Assembly (NCBI GenBank): GCA_021399445.1
Contig: JAJTUQ010000006.1
Coordinates: 2,666,001-2,730,000 of the forward strand
Origin: Xylogone sp. PMI_703
Taxonomy: Eukaryota > Ascomycota > Leotiomycetes
Direction: 5' to 3'
Length of the DNA: 64,000 nucleotides
Both the position numbers and the translations under genes were made by a program. Position 1 is the first letter of the stretch; every line of letters begins with the position of its first letter. Below the pieces are notes generated by a model that worked only from the letters and a program-made list of their open reading frames with translations, was not told the origin of the DNA and did no database searches. Shown here piece after piece: positions 33,113-46,300 of this stretch.

Positions 33113-33832
33113 TTGCAGTCGTGCCTGATGATAATGTAGTGTGGGAAGGCCGGACTTTGAGAGTAAGGGGAAATGCAAGATAAAGAAAGAGGCCTCTCTC
33201 TTGCTTTATTTCTTGCACTGCTGCCCTTTTCTTCAGTTGTTCTTGCTAAGCGCCAGCCTTGCAGCTGTAATTATTGCTGACCACCTTTTCATTGCTTGTT
33301 ACAGGCCGGCGGCTCGCTCGTGCCGGAACAAGCAGGAACCAACCACATCGGTTGGTTCAGGCAAGGATGGTCAGCCTCAAATTGTGCAATTGGTCCTCGC
33401 GACCAACACTGAACGTGGATCCTAGCGGGCCGTGGGGGCATCGTCGCGGGTACCCTTCCGCGCATGCGCAGACCAGGATTTCTGAGACTTTGATTGCAGC
33501 ATCCCAGGTTGTCTGCGTTTCTGGCCCAGCGCTAATTGAGAGCCTGACTGTCCCCTCGCATGTTCGTGGCTTTACTCCTTGTTTGTTTGATTGATTCCTT
33601 TGCCGCTTAATCTCGCTTATTTAACAGGTCCATCAATTCATTCATTTTCGACGATTCACTCCATACTTTTTACCTTCGAAACCAGCATAATCGTAGCCGC
33701 GCAATGTTCCGGAAAGTTGACCTCGTCCCAAAAATGGTCAGAGAGTCCAGGCAGCTTCGACATACCTAACACAACGCCTCGGCACCGACGCTCCTGGTGT
33801 TTCTCATTTCTTAACCTGCCCCCTGGCTGGAG
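33113..33832. promoter_or_regulatory. Divergent promoter region between PAQR and NLR genes
   Basis: 720 bp between the two start codons. It includes a perfect 9-bp stem hairpin with a 5-nt loop at 33336-33358 (arm GAACCAACC). Open frames crossing this region on the plus strand (33141-33425, 33274-33594) lack family signatures and are taken as chance. Confidence 0.5.
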
Positions 33833-36800
33833 ATGGCGTCCCGTGACGACTACGCAGTCGGGTGGGTTTGCGCACTGCCCATAGAGGTCGCCGCAGCCAA
33901 AGCAACGCTTGATCGCGTCCATGACAATCTACCTCCGGATCAGAACTCAAACGACAACAATAACTACATTCTAGGAAGTCTTCAAGGCCACAATGTCGTT
34001 GTGGCATATCCGAATTCCGGGGTGTGTGGTAAAACGTCGGTGGCCGACGTAGTCACACAATTGCATGCAAGCTACACATCTGTCCGGTTCAATCTCATGG
34101 TCGGCATTGCGGGAGGAGTACCTGATACGAAGGAGGATATTCGTCTTGGCGATGTTGTTGTCAGCAAGTCGACAGCTGGCTGGCCGGGTGTCGTCCAATA
34201 TGACATGAACGGGGAGCAAACGGAAGATCAGTTTGTTCGCGGCAGAGCGTTAGATCAGCCAACACCATTGCTTCTCACAGCCATGGGGAAGGCCGAGACA
34301 GCCGCCATTTTTGATGAAAGTAAGATGTCCCGGCACATCTCCGAGATCGTGCAGAAAGACCCCGTCACCTTTGCCCATCCTGGCCCAGAGCAAGACGTCC
34401 TCTTCGAACCGAATTATGATCATGCAACCATCGAATCCGAAGAAAGCGGATGTAGTCATTGCGACCCGGATAGGATCCGATCCCGGCAGCCTCGGGAGGT
34501 ACAGGATCCCATAGTTCATTATGGCCTGATTGCTTCCAGTCATCATTTGACGCGCCACGGAGCGACCAGGGACAAGTTCGCACACAAGCATGGCATTCTC
34601 TGTTTCGAGACGGGGGCAGCCGGGCTCAAGAATGCCGCCCAGTACTTGGTCATCCGAGGAATTTGCGACTACGCAGATTCGCACAGTTCCGAGCTCTGGC
34701 ACGCCTACGCCGCAGCGGCTGCTGCAGCATATGCAAAAGAGGTCCTCTCTTTCATACCCCCAGTGTCCAAGACGATACCTCTGGCCACAAACTCGTATCC
34801 CGATGCCGCGCCCGTTCTTGACGCTTTGCGTCTGACAATACCCCAGGTTGATCGGAAATCCCTCATTGCATTGAAAGGGCGCAGGGTTGACGGCACCTGC
34901 GAATGGCTCATACAGCATCCCCATTATCAAGAGTGGCTGACAGATGCGAATCACCCACTCCTCTGGATCTCAGGTGGCCCCGGAAAAGGGAAGACCATGC
35001 TGGCGATTTATATCACCGAGGTACTACAGCCAGTGGTTGACGCCGCCGACAATGTTCTTCTCTACTACTTCTGCAGTAACCGGGACAAAAATCGGAACAC
35101 CGCATTGACCATTATGAGAGGCATCCTGCATCAATGGATCGACCTCCATCCGCACCTGGCCAAAGACATCAAGAACTCCTTCGAGGGGACGGAAACAACC
35201 AAATATACCATTTCCAGTTTTATCTCGTTGTGGAGGGTTTTCCTGACCCTACTTCAGCAGAGCACGTCTTCCCAGGTAGTCTGTGTTCTGGACGGCCTGG
35301 ATGAATGCGAAAAGGAATCACTCAGGCAGCTTCTCGATGCCGTTGGCAATTACCTGTCGAAGTCTGGGGGAAAGGCAAGGCCACGACTGAAGCTCATTAT
35401 CCTCTCCCGACCTCAGCCGGCTGTTTTGGAGAGCAAACTCGGCCAATATCAGCAGATCCAGTTGGACACCTCTGATACAGAAATTTCGCATGATGTCGAG
35501 AGATACATCTTCGCAAAAGTGGCCGAACTGGCATCCGAACAAAACCTTTCCCAAGAGATGGTCGCGCAGGTTCAGCAGACCTTGCTGGCTGGCGCTGATG
35601 GGACCTTTCTGTGGGTTGGATTCGTTGCTAATGAGCTTCAGGGCAGGAGTTGGAGCAAAATCGATGAAGTTCTCCGTCACATTCCTAAAGGCCTGGGTGG
35701 GATTTATCGGCGGCTTCTTCAGCAGATCGCCGATAAGGAAGCATTGATCCCCATTCTTCAATGGGTCGTTCTCGCTGCTCGGCCCCTTACACTGGAAGAA
35801 TTGACCGTGGCCGCAGGGATGGAAACGGCTGGTACTATTCCAGCAACGCAAGTGACCAAGAATCGGCTCAGGTTCGGAGGGTTGCTCGTGAAGGTCGAAG
35901 GAGATGTCGTCAACCTGGTTCACGAATCGGCGAAGGAGTTTTTTCAGAGCGATCAAGTCAACATTAAAGGGATTAATATGTTCCATATGAATCAGAACAC
36001 CCACAGGACTCTTATGCAGACTTGTTTAGCACACGTCGAACGCGGCTACGGAAATCCCGGAAGGATTCACGAAATGTCTGGCCACGATCCCTTCTTATCT
36101 TATGCCAGCCAGTACTGGCCAGTGCATTTCCACCACGCTATTCATGTGATCGATGCACCGTCCGAGTTCTCACGTCCGTTCTTCCGAGTCGACTCTCCGA
36201 TCCGGGACGAATGGTGGAAAGTCTATTGGAAGCAGGAGAAGAACGGCGGAAGCCCGCCCTCCTTCACACTGTTGCACCTGGCGGCATACTTTGGCAACGT
36301 ACCCTGGGCCAAGTTGTTGATCAGCAAGCATGCCCGCCTCATTTCGCGAAAGGACAACTACGGCCGGACGCCGCTTTCCTGGGCCGTCAACCAAGGTCAC
36401 CGAGAAATGGTAGAACTGCTGCTTGACCATGGTGCGCGTGTCAATTTCAAAGATCGAAGCAGGTTAACGGCACTCCATATCGCAGTCACCGGACAGCACA
36501 GGGACGTCGTGTCTGTGCTGCTCGAACACGGCGCCCGTCTCGAGGCCAAGGCGGAGTATGGTGACACGGACACGCCATTGATGCGAGCCATTCTGGCGAA
36601 TTCGAGAGAAATGACGCAGGACTTACTTGAGCACGGAGCGCGCGTAGACAAACTGCCCGCTCTTCTAGGAGTTGCTTCCCTGAGGGGACCTACAGACCCG
36701 GTGGACGAGCGGGTGAAAGAGCTGCTTGAGCTCCAGGAGCAGGTCTTCCTCGCACGCTTCAAGCGTTCGTCGCGATTTGTCGACCTGGTCATGAAAGGGC

Positions 36801-37837
36801 TGGGTCTTTCCCTCCGCTTTCCCCTCATTCTCGAATTGATGTCCCTCTATCTCAAGTTTGTTGCTTTGAACCGCTGGGACAGTCTGTCTGTGCTGCAGGA
36901 GCTCGTTAAGGACAACAAAACGGACGAACTACGAGAATGGGCGAAACTGTACCATGTGTTCTTCTTGGGGCTGGTTGTCGCCAGGAATGTGAAGGGACTG
37001 AAGGCCATGGGCGACCTGTCGACGCAGATCTTGCAGAAGGTCGCGCCCAGAGATCTTCAGGCACTGCTGGCCATCACAGTCTTCACCGGCATGGAAACAA
37101 AACTCGCGGCTGTCCGACACGGTTGGAGAGAAGGAGATGCCGTCACAGCTGCGGCAATTTCAGATTGGGCCGCCATCGCCTGCGACAGGGACGCGTTGGA
37201 GTTCTTCCACTTCGGCATTCGCGAGTTTTTGAGCGACTTCGATGGTTGTGTTCGGAATGGGAATCGGGAAGAGAATGTACTTCGGATGACCCTACTCATG
37301 ACAGGCCACTTTGCCATGATCGACAAACAGGAACCAGGGCCGATCGAGTATTTCTCCCGGGTCGTCTCAGAGTTCTTCGAAGGATATATCGGCAGCAGTT
37401 ACGAGGTTGAATTATTCAGCGATGTGAATCAGGCGTGCGCTAATGAGCTATTCGTCATTAGCGAAAGTCGCAACTCTTCCAGACTACGTCTTTTTCTGGC
37501 CAGTATTTTCCAGTTCGCTAGGCAGGCCCATGAGCAGGGACAGGACCGCTTTCTCAACGTACCCTCGGCAGCATGCTTGATTATCTGCCAGGAGAATGCC
37601 ACTGCTCACCAGTGGCTGATTGGTGAGGCCATCCCGGAGGAAATAGGGGCGTCGATAGCGAAGGAAGCTCCAGGATCGCTGCAGAAGCGGGCTTGCAAGA
37701 CTTTCGTGGAGTGCCTGATCATTGGGAAGCAGTATGGTTCGACATTACCTAGGGGCGCACCGAGACAAAGAGTGGAACAGCATCTGCAGTCCTTGCCGGG
37801 AGTCAGACATATGATGAATCGCATCCTTGGTTCATAA
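33833..37837 (+). CDS. NLR: nucleoside-phosphorylase-like + NACHT + ankyrin + helical C-terminus
   Basis: Intronless, 1,334 residues from ATG 33833 (GAGATGGCG). Residues 1-310 are a PNP/UDP-phosphorylase-like domain (VGWVCALPIEVAAAKATLD, LMVGIAGGVP, VIRGICDYADSH). The region 257-263 reads CFETGAA where catalytic relatives have FEMEAA, so the ribose-binding Glu is missing. A NACHT-type NTPase follows: Walker A GGPGKGKT at 381, Walker B VLDGLDECE at about 486, then LKLIILSRP. Ankyrin repeats lie at about 805-925 (FTLLHLAAYFGNVPWAKLL, GRTPLSWAVNQGHREMVELL, LTALHIAVTGQHRDVVSVLL). The last 400 residues are predicted helical and of unknown family. Such proteins are fungal analogues of plant and animal immune NLRs, involved in non-self recognition and cell death. 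The intact frame suggests function. Confidence 0.93.
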   Translation: MASRDDYAVGWVCALPIEVAAAKATLDRVHDNLPPDQNSNDNNNYILGSLQGHNVVVAYPNSGVCGKTSVADVVTQLHASYTSVRFNLMVGIAGGVPDTKEDIRLGDVVVSKSTAGWPGVVQYDMNGEQTEDQFVRGRALDQPTPLLLTAMGKAETAAIFDESKMSRHISEIVQKDPVTFAHPGPEQDVLFEPNYDHATIESEESGCSHCDPDRIRSRQPREVQDPIVHYGLIASSHHLTRHGATRDKFAHKHGILCFETGAAGLKNAAQYLVIRGICDYADSHSSELWHAYAAAAAAAYAKEVLSFIPPVSKTIPLATNSYPDAAPVLDALRLTIPQVDRKSLIALKGRRVDGTCEWLIQHPHYQEWLTDANHPLLWISGGPGKGKTMLAIYITEVLQPVVDAADNVLLYYFCSNRDKNRNTALTIMRGILHQWIDLHPHLAKDIKNSFEGTETTKYTISSFISLWRVFLTLLQQSTSSQVVCVLDGLDECEKESLRQLLDAVGNYLSKSGGKARPRLKLIILSRPQPAVLESKLGQYQQIQLDTSDTEISHDVERYIFAKVAELASEQNLSQEMVAQVQQTLLAGADGTFLWVGFVANELQGRSWSKIDEVLRHIPKGLGGIYRRLLQQIADKEALIPILQWVVLAARPLTLEELTVAAGMETAGTIPATQVTKNRLRFGGLLVKVEGDVVNLVHESAKEFFQSDQVNIKGINMFHMNQNTHRTLMQTCLAHVERGYGNPGRIHEMSGHDPFLSYASQYWPVHFHHAIHVIDAPSEFSRPFFRVDSPIRDEWWKVYWKQEKNGGSPPSFTLLHLAAYFGNVPWAKLLISKHARLISRKDNYGRTPLSWAVNQGHREMVELLLDHGARVNFKDRSRLTALHIAVTGQHRDVVSVLLEHGARLEAKAEYGDTDTPLMRAILANSREMTQDLLEHGARVDKLPALLGVASLRGPTDPVDERVKELLELQEQVFLARFKRSSRFVDLVMKGLGLSLRFPLILELMSLYLKFVALNRWDSLSVLQELVKDNKTDELREWAKLYHVFFLGLVVARNVKGLKAMGDLSTQILQKVAPRDLQALLAITVFTGMETKLAAVRHGWREGDAVTAAAISDWAAIACDRDALEFFHFGIREFLSDFDGCVRNGNREENVLRMTLLMTGHFAMIDKQEPGPIEYFSRVVSEFFEGYIGSSYEVELFSDVNQACANELFVISESRNSSRLRLFLASIFQFARQAHEQGQDRFLNVPSAACLIICQENATAHQWLIGEAIPEEIGASIAKEAPGSLQKRACKTFVECLIIGKQYGSTLPRGAPRQRVEQHLQSLPGVRHMMNRILGS

Positions 37838-38503
37838 TGTATTACACAATACTCCGGCCTGAGAGGTGGCAGAGCTAAGTCACAAGGAAAATTTGAGCCT
37901 GTGTTCATAATTGTGCTTTACATGTTACCTTTGAGATTAATTTTAAAAAGCTTCGGGCCGAAGGATGTTCATTTACGCGGAAAGTGTCTAAATGTAAGAG
38001 CTAGCACCATTGCTCTGCGAACCTCAGCTAATATTAAGATGTATATGTTCCAGGCCATACGCCAATCCTGCCCATTGGCCAATGGCCTACGCTATTCGCA
38101 AATGCCCTATTTTTGAGGCAGTGTTGGAGGCATTGTTGGAGGAATTCTGGAAGGTTATTCAAATGCTACCCTAATTCAAATCAACCATTCCCTGGCCAAA
38201 TAAACCAACAGCATTGTTCTTATTTGGCCTTGTTCGTTTCCTCCTGTTGTTGTTGGAGCTTTCAGATGGTTCAATAAAAGCTTGTTCAGTGCGAACAGTT
38301 AGCCTTGATAACTTTCCATAATCGAGCTTGTTCCTAAGATTGTGTACTATATAATCCTTTTCTGGCTTAAAACAGTAACATTTTTTGGTGCTATATTAGT
38401 CTTTGCATTAACATGATATGTCAATTTGCTGGCTGGTGAATACTTCCTTAGCTGCTGTTAATGTGATTTTTTTGATGGTTTCTCGAAATCTGATATCTGA
38501 TTA
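37838..38503. other. 3' flank of NLR gene, nothing recognised
   Basis: Ordinary sequence grading into AT-rich DNA up to the copia target site. No gene supported. Confidence 0.4.
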
Positions 38504-38508
38504 AAGAC

Positions 38509-38736
38509 TGTTAAGATTATGACCGTTATGCTCATATGGGAAGGGTTGGTTCACTAGGCACTACCGTAATGTAGGGTTGAATAGGCTTATATTGGCTTAT
38601 ACATTGTATGCTTATTCTTATATCTAGTATTTAAGGGGTTACACCCTTAAATACTCTCTTACCGGATTATTAGTCGTTCTACTCCGATCGTATAACTATC
38701 AAGCGCCAGTATGCTCTGCTCCCATAATTCCTAACA
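38509..38736 (-). mobile_element. 3' LTR of copia element, 228 bp
   Basis: Plus-strand ends TGTTAAGATTATG...CCTAACA. It is better preserved than its 5' partner at 58047, whose first dinucleotide is TA rather than TG. On the minus strand it is preceded by a purine-rich GAGTAAGAA. Confidence 0.95.
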
Positions 38737-39747
38737 TTCTTACTCAGATCATACAGATGCTATGATGTAGCCTATGTCAGTCTCATCTTGTCAATATTAC
38801 CTCTGACCGCTCTTACTATCTCTTAATTACTCTTACTATTGCCAGACCAAGTAGTTCCTTGAACTGCATGAATATTGTCTTCTGTAACGGCTTTGTCATA
38901 CCATCGGCTACCATATTTACTGTAAAAATATAGTTAACGATAATATGTTTATGCTCTTCTAAGTCACAGATGTAATGGTAACAGATATTAATATGCTTTG
39001 ATTGCTCGTGAAAGTGTAGGTTCTTTACTAACGTGAGTATGCTTTAATTATCTTTCAATATTTGTATAGTCATCAGGTCTAACTTAATATATTAAGGAAA
39101 TCCCATATTACGGAGTATTTGAGTAATCTATTAGCTCTGCTTGATATACATTGACATTATAATGTATTCTGATTCAGTACTTAAAGTTACTATTGAACGT
39201 TACTTCTTACTCTCCCAGGAAATAAGCTTTCCGTAAAACATGACTATGTTTCCTGAAATACTCTTCCGGTTAGTCTTGTCTCTTGTTTAATCTATATCTG
39301 AATACATAATTAGCGTAAAATTATTAACTTATCTGTTGTTGTTATTACTTTAGTATAATAATTGGTTAACTTGAATTAGAGTTAGTTTATAACAGACATA
39401 CTATTTGATCGTTAATCTGGCATATCTCAAGAGTTCTTTTACAATATTGGTATAGTACTTTCCAAGATTACTCATGTATTAGCTAAACTTGCCTAAAACA
39501 AATATAATGTCTAGTTTAATATTTATCATTATATATATTAAGCTTTTTATACACTTTTAATACTTGGTCAGGTTTGTTTTCTTGTCAAAGTCTAAAGTCA
39601 AGTATAACTTGTTATAACTAAAGATTAATATTAACTTTAATTTATATTTTTCTTGAATTATTCTATATTAGTTCAAAATGTTATTTAGGTATTATTCTTA
39701 ATTTAAGAATAATGTTTTCTTTTTTCGATTCTTAATAATACAGATAT
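38737..39747 (-). pseudogene. Copia RNase H / pol C-terminus relic
   Basis: The minus strand carries the end of the copia polyprotein near 38830-38935, with DGMTKPLQKTIFMQFKELLG, the typical C-terminal copia motif ('DMxTKPL'). The gypsy dimer separates it from the rest of pol at 53829 onward. Confidence 0.8.
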
Positions 39748-39752
39748 CAAAG

Positions 39753-40359
39753 TGTAACGTTCCTACAAGGGTATGGGGTTATTTATTACTCAAATGATAG
39801 ATAAAGGTAAAAGGCAAGAGAATATCTTCACAAAACTTTAAGGTAGTTACTATGAAATGTAAGTATACTGTAAATTAATTGAGTTGAGTACGAAGTTCTT
39901 ATTTACTGTAAGTATTATCTACTTATATAAAGAGTGAATTTCCTTCGAGTCCCATTGATCCCATCGATCCTCCTGAAGATCTATGGGATCCATGGGATTC
40001 GTTTACCTAATCCAGGTGCTTGCTTAATTGTTAGTACTAGCTTTTTGCATGTACAAACAAATTGTTAGTACAAGCAGAAAGGTAGTACTATTTCTCTGAT
40101 AGTACTATCATTTAGTTAATATAATCAAAGGGTTAATATTATAATTCTGATAATATTATCCTTTAACTTATACAACCCTTTTTATAGTATTAATGTTGAA
40201 CTTATACTATCCTTTCGTTAATATTAGTAATATGATAATACTAATAATACTATAACTGGGACCCTGATAACCGTCTTATCTTATACTTATTTAACTAAGA
40301 CAACAACTATAAAAGCCTTGTACTTAAGTTACTTGTCATAACCCTGCAAGATTATGACA
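39753..40359 (-). mobile_element. Gypsy LTR 1 (3' end of array), 607 bp
   Basis: Plus-strand ends TGTAACGTTCC...ATTATGACA; aligns over its whole length to the other two LTRs. On the minus strand it is preceded by the purine-rich AGGAAAAGGATAG, the likely polypurine tract. Confidence 0.95.
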
Positions 40360-43300
40360 CTATCCTTTTCCTAGCTTAACTTTGTCCCAGAACTTATAAC
40401 TAGGACATAGAAGATTTTATAATAATTTAAACTTTCCTTCCTTTTTATCATGTTCTTTAAGTATAGACTTAAACAAAATTATAGTGAAACTGTACAGAAA
40501 TGAAAAAAGGAAACTTTGCCAAAATTATCAACTTATGTTAAAAATACTGAAATCAAAATATCTTTTTGTAATAAATACGAAAAGAAAAAACTAACATGTT
40601 AGGTTGTTCTAGATTCGTTGAAATACTCAGAGTGTATCAAAGCAAGTAATAGCACAAAATGTAATATTCATAGCCTTTTAGTTATTGATTAAAAAATGCT
40701 TAATCGTAAGGAGTGAAAACTTTCGGAAGATTAAGAGAAGGTTAACTCTTTATGGTTAGAAACTCAACAGAAGATTATCGAGGTTTAGGCAAAAATCCTT
40801 CGCCTTAACAAACAGCGTAAAATGTTTAAGATATATAGCTAAAATGTTTCGTCGGAGTCTGAAATCATTGGACGAACTGGATATTGTTAAAAAGAAAAAG
40901 AGGCTCGAGAAAGAAAAGGAAACATTATAATAATCAGAAATTACTTAATTAACAAAAATTAAGTTTTTCGAGGCTTTCTCTTCTGACGTTAATTTCTTTG
41001 CTTATGTCAATGTTCTGTTCGATCTGTCTTAGTTTGTTTTGCCTATTTGTACTCTTCCAGGAATTCACTAGAATTAATAAAGTGTTCTTCTAATTCTTAG
41101 GTATTTAACTATTTGTATTTTTCTTATTCTTTCTATCTGACCAAGTATTGTTTCTTGTTCTTTATTAACTTGTTGTCTAAGATTTCTTCGACTTTTTATT
41201 CTATATTTAAGTCTTATTCTAGCTTTAAGTCTGGAGCTGGCAGTAATCCAGGTAATACTTTTTTTAGTATAGTTACATGAAATACTGAGTGTATTTGTAT
41301 AATGTTAGGAAGTTTTAATTTATATGTTAGATTTTTTAGTTTCTTTTTGATTTTGTATAGTCTAATCTTTTTTTAGTTTAATTTATTGTTCGGTCTTGTT
41401 GTTTTGATAAATCTACAGATGATATAAACTTTATTCTCTTCTTTAAGCTTAAGTTTTATACTATATTTTTGATTATAATATTTCTTTATGCATTTTTGTG
41501 TGAATTTGATGTTATACTTCAAGTGATTATGGATTTTTTCTAATTTGTTTACTTATTGTTTAGCTATCTTGGAAATGTTTCTTACCTCTGTTTTTATGAA
41601 GTAGGTTTAGGCTTTGTAGCCATAATTCGTAAAGAAAGATATAACTTTAGTAGTTTTATTTTTTACGTTATTATATACTAATTATGTTATTAGTAAAAAG
41701 TCTCTCCAATTTGACTGTTTATAATTTATGTAACAGTGAAGATAAGTTCTTATGATCTGGTTTACTTACTTAGTCTGACTGTCTGTCTGAGCTTATCTTT
41801 TTATGATAATTTTTCTTTTAATGCCTAATCTTTTACAGATTGTTTCCCAGAATTTCGACATAAAAAGCTTATCTTTGTCTGAAATAATTTTTGTTAAAAT
41901 ATTATAGTTTGTTATAATTTTGGAAATCATGATTTCTGCTAAATCCTTAGCTGTTTATGTTTTTTTCTATGGCAATATGATGAAGTATTTCATAAGTTTA
42001 TTTATTATAATAAGGATAAAGTTATAATGATTTTTATCTGGTCCGTTAGTATTTCTTGATAAAGATAATTCTGTGATGAAATTCTATGAAATAGAAGTTT
42101 AAGGTTTCTTTAGTATCTGAAGAAACATTAATTGTTCTATAGGTTTTTTTCTTGATGTTTTAGCTTTATGACAAATATTATAGTTATTGACGACTTTAGT
42201 GACTTCTTGCTGAAGTTTGAAAATAAAGAATTTTTGTTATAGTCTGTTCTTGGTTTTTGTAATTCTTTGATGATTATATATGAGTAATTTGTGTTGTTCT
42301 TTCATAAACTTTTAGGTAATTATTAATAGGATGAATATTCTTTTGTCTTTTAGCCAAATATCCGGAAACTCCTGATTTTCGAGTTAACTGGTTTTGGAAT
42401 CTTTAGAGATTTCTTTCTCTTCTGCAGTAGTTAACTTAATCTTTTTTAGCTATTCTTCGTCAATAACTTATGTGACTGTTAATATTTATACATGGTTAAA
42501 GTGTAGAATATCACTTTTTTTCTTAAATATAGTGAATTCTTGCTTAAAACTTCTTTTTATATAGTTTGATCATTTGCTTAAAGTATTGACTTTAGTGTTT
42601 TCTGATCCTTGGATATAGTAAATCCTGAAATCGTATTGTATTAATGTTTTATACTAGTGTATTTGTTTACTGTTGAGATCTTTAGTAATTATGAAGGTTG
42701 TTAGATTCTTATGGTCTGATAGAATCTCGAATAGATGTTTAATATTATATAAGTAAACTTTTCAATACTTGTAGTAATTTACAATGGCCAAGAGTTCCTT
42801 CTCGTAGATGTCATAGTTTAACTTTGTTGAAATAAACTTTTGAGAGTAAAAGGCTACTGACTTCTAATGTTCTTTGTTATCTTTTTGTGATAAGATTCTA
42901 TTTAATGCCTTACTTGAGACGTTTGTTTCCAGTAAGTATGGTTTCTCAGGATTAGCATAAGTTAATATTCAGTCTTTGTTAAACTGATTTTTAATCTTTT
43001 GGAAAGTTCTCTTTTGTCTTTTTTCTTAAACGAAGAGTGTATTTTTTTTCATTAATTCTGTTAATGGGTTAGTTATCTTTGAGTAAGCCATCATATAACG
43101 TCTATAGTAATTAGTAAGTCCGTTAAACTGTTGGACTTCTTTAACTGTCTTTGGAGTAAGTTATTCTCTGATAACTTTTACTTTCTCCGGGTTTATTCAG
43201 AATTCTTTATCTGAAATTATTTTACTTAAGAATTTTACTTCTGTTGTATTAAATTGGTATTTAGCTAACTTATACTTCATGTCATTATTAATCAATGTCT

Positions 43301-46300
43301 TAAGTACAGTATGAATATGTTATTTGTGTTCTTCTAATGTCTTAGAATAAATCAAGATGTTATCTAAATATATCATTATAAAATGATTCAAATATAGTCT
43401 CAAAATTATATTATTTACTTTTTGTATAATTATTAGTATATTTGTTAAACCAAAAAGTATGATCAATAGTTCATAAAGTTTATATTTAGTTCGAATAATA
43501 ATGTACTACTTATATTTTTCTTTGATTCTTATCAAGTTGAATCTTGCGGCAAAGTCTAATTTCGTAAAATATCTGGCTTTAATAAACATATCTTGTATAT
43601 TGTTAATATGAGATAATAAGTATTTGTTTTTTATGGTTTTACTGTTTAAATTTCTGTAATCTTTATATGGTCTTCTCCGGGGGTCGTCTGGCTTTAGCAT
43701 TTATATTAATGATGTTCTTCACGAAGAACTTGACTCTCTGTAGAAGCTCTTCGTGGTCTATTCATTCAGTCATTCTTTTAAGATCTTATCTCTGGCAGGA
43801 TTTGTTCTATAAATAAGTCCATAAAAAGGGGTTATACCTTCTTGAAGAATGATTTTGTGATCTTATTCTTTGTGTGAGAATAAAGCTATATTCTTCGGTC
43901 ATAGAATGAATAACTTATGATAATTTTAATATTTTTCCGGAAAAGTATTTAGTTTATTCTGGAGGTTATCTTAAGTAAATTTAATAATAAAGATATTTTA
44001 CACGAATTATTCCTTTAGTTCAATGTTATAATAACATTTAAATGTTAATTTCTTTATTTTTCAGTTAATGTTTAAGTCATAGAATTCTAACCAAGATTAT
44101 CCTAGGATAATATCTTCTTTTCCAAGGAAAGAAACCTTAAACTGGATTTATTCTTAGTAGTTTCTAATCTTTATGATAAAAAATTTAGTTCTAGCGAACA
44201 CTTTTTCTTTTGTTAATAAGCCATCGGCTATTCGTAAAGACTGATTATAAACCTCAGTCTGTATATCTATCATTTTAACGACTTATGACGAAATTAGATT
44301 AATCTGATTTCCTGAATTTACTAAAGTTTTAAGATTTCTATTACTAAACTTAATATCTAACCAGATAACTTCTCTTTCGCTAACCATAAATATATCAGAA
44401 ATGAATTTTGTATTAAATTCCTTTTCTCGAGTCATCTGAGGCAGTATCTTTTTTACTCTAAGCTTTCTTAAGTTAAACAGATTATTAATATGTCTCTTAA
44501 AGAACATCCATTCATCGTTAAACTCATAATAATGACTTATCTTATAGTTATAACATTACTCTTGATACTCTGTATAAAAAATTATTTCTCGACGTATTTT
44601 CTTCTTGGCCTAGTATATCCTTTCTTAGTCTTCATGATATATAACTTAAGTATAAGAGTCTTGTCGGAGTAGTCATATGTTTTTTCCGAAAGAGTAAAAT
44701 ACTAGGTCATTGTAGTACAATCCGCTGATAATGATTTTTTCGAAATTAAACTATATAACTTTAACTACAGTTTTTAATTTCTATATTTTATACTAAAAAA
44801 GCCTTTCTCGTTAAAGTAATATATCCTAAAAAATATTTTTTTTGACTAATCTTTAAGTTTTTACACAACTTCTGTCAGGATGAAGAGTTGTTCTAATCAA
44901 TATCATTTTTTCGTTTACTTATAGTTCATTTATTTGATAAGGTTAAGCGATGAAATCCTCTCATTCTATATGGTTAGAAAGCTTGAAGCCCTAAAAGATT
45001 TTCTGAAAAGATTTCTTTGTCATTTTTTGGTTAAATTTTAATATTTTAAATGTTATATATAAAAAATATACTGACAAAATCTTAATATATTCTTTTCCTT
45101 TCGGAAAGTCTTATAATATAACATTAAACGCTAATTCACTGATGTCTGTTTTGATTCTGACTTAATGAAATCTGTCTTAAAATTCTTCATGAATCATTAA
45201 TTCTTCCTTAATTTGTCCTAGAAGGAAAAAATCCGGTAAGTCAGTAATATCTTAATATTCTTCTAGAGAAAAATTGTCAAAATTAATAGTTTTTAAGCCT
45301 TATCGTTTTACTTCTTTTACGGCAAACATTAATACATTTAACTTACTTACAATAAAAAAGAAAACTCTTGAAGATATTAAATTCTTGATATTATAATAAA
45401 CTTCTGTAATAAGATCTTCTGTTAGAAAAGCTCGAAGGATCTGGTTTATTGACTAATTTCTAACATCCTCAGAGATATAATCTGAGTTATCAAAGTCTAA
45501 GAATAAATTCTCCGTTGAACTGTCTAAGTATACTATTGACATGATCTTGACTTCTTTAGACTTTCCTTTATCCTTATCATTATACTCTAAAACTTTATAT
45601 CTTGCCTAGCCATACTTGAAGTAAAAGTTTTTTTCTCTTTATTCTTTATATTATTTAAGAGTAAAATTAAACTTCTTCTTTTCTTTTCTTTTAATATTCG
45701 ATTTCTTGTTCCTCTTGTTTCCCGTAAGTGTTTTTATATTTGTTATTTCTTTTTTCTTATAAGATCCTTTATACTCTTTTTTGTCGAAAAAAACCCTTTT
45801 TTTTAGCTTATGTTTATAATGTTAATTATTAAACTAAATAATTTTATAAATCATATTACTCAAAGTCTTAAGCCTTTCGTCAAGTCAAGCAATGTCATCC
45901 TTTACTTCTTCTTTGAGGCTGTTGTAAAAGGTATTCTTTAAGTCTTCATCACTATAAATCATAAAAACAATATATCTTCTGAATTTTGCTGTATGATAGG
46001 AAGCCGAGCCCTTTTGTCGGATACTATATATTTTTCTTTTAACATTAGCTACTTTATTAATATTACCAAAGATAAATATGACTTCTCTCCAAAAATCTTC
46101 AATGAACTTAAATAATTATTTTGTGAAAGCCTAACAATAAGTCTTGTTTATTGTAGATAAATAATTTTCAAGGTAAAGTCTCATCTAATCAAAAACAGTT
46201 TTTTCTAAGTAAGAAGCAATCTAAAGAATCCAGTTAACGTCGTTGACAAACCAATCCTTATTAAAGAATAAATACAGAATAACTTATATCTTAAAGACTT

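Noticed and set aside
34250..36004. Long antisense open frames inside the NLR gene (234 and 228 residues)
   Set aside because: They are shadows of the strongly coding plus frame, with no family signature and no independent start context.
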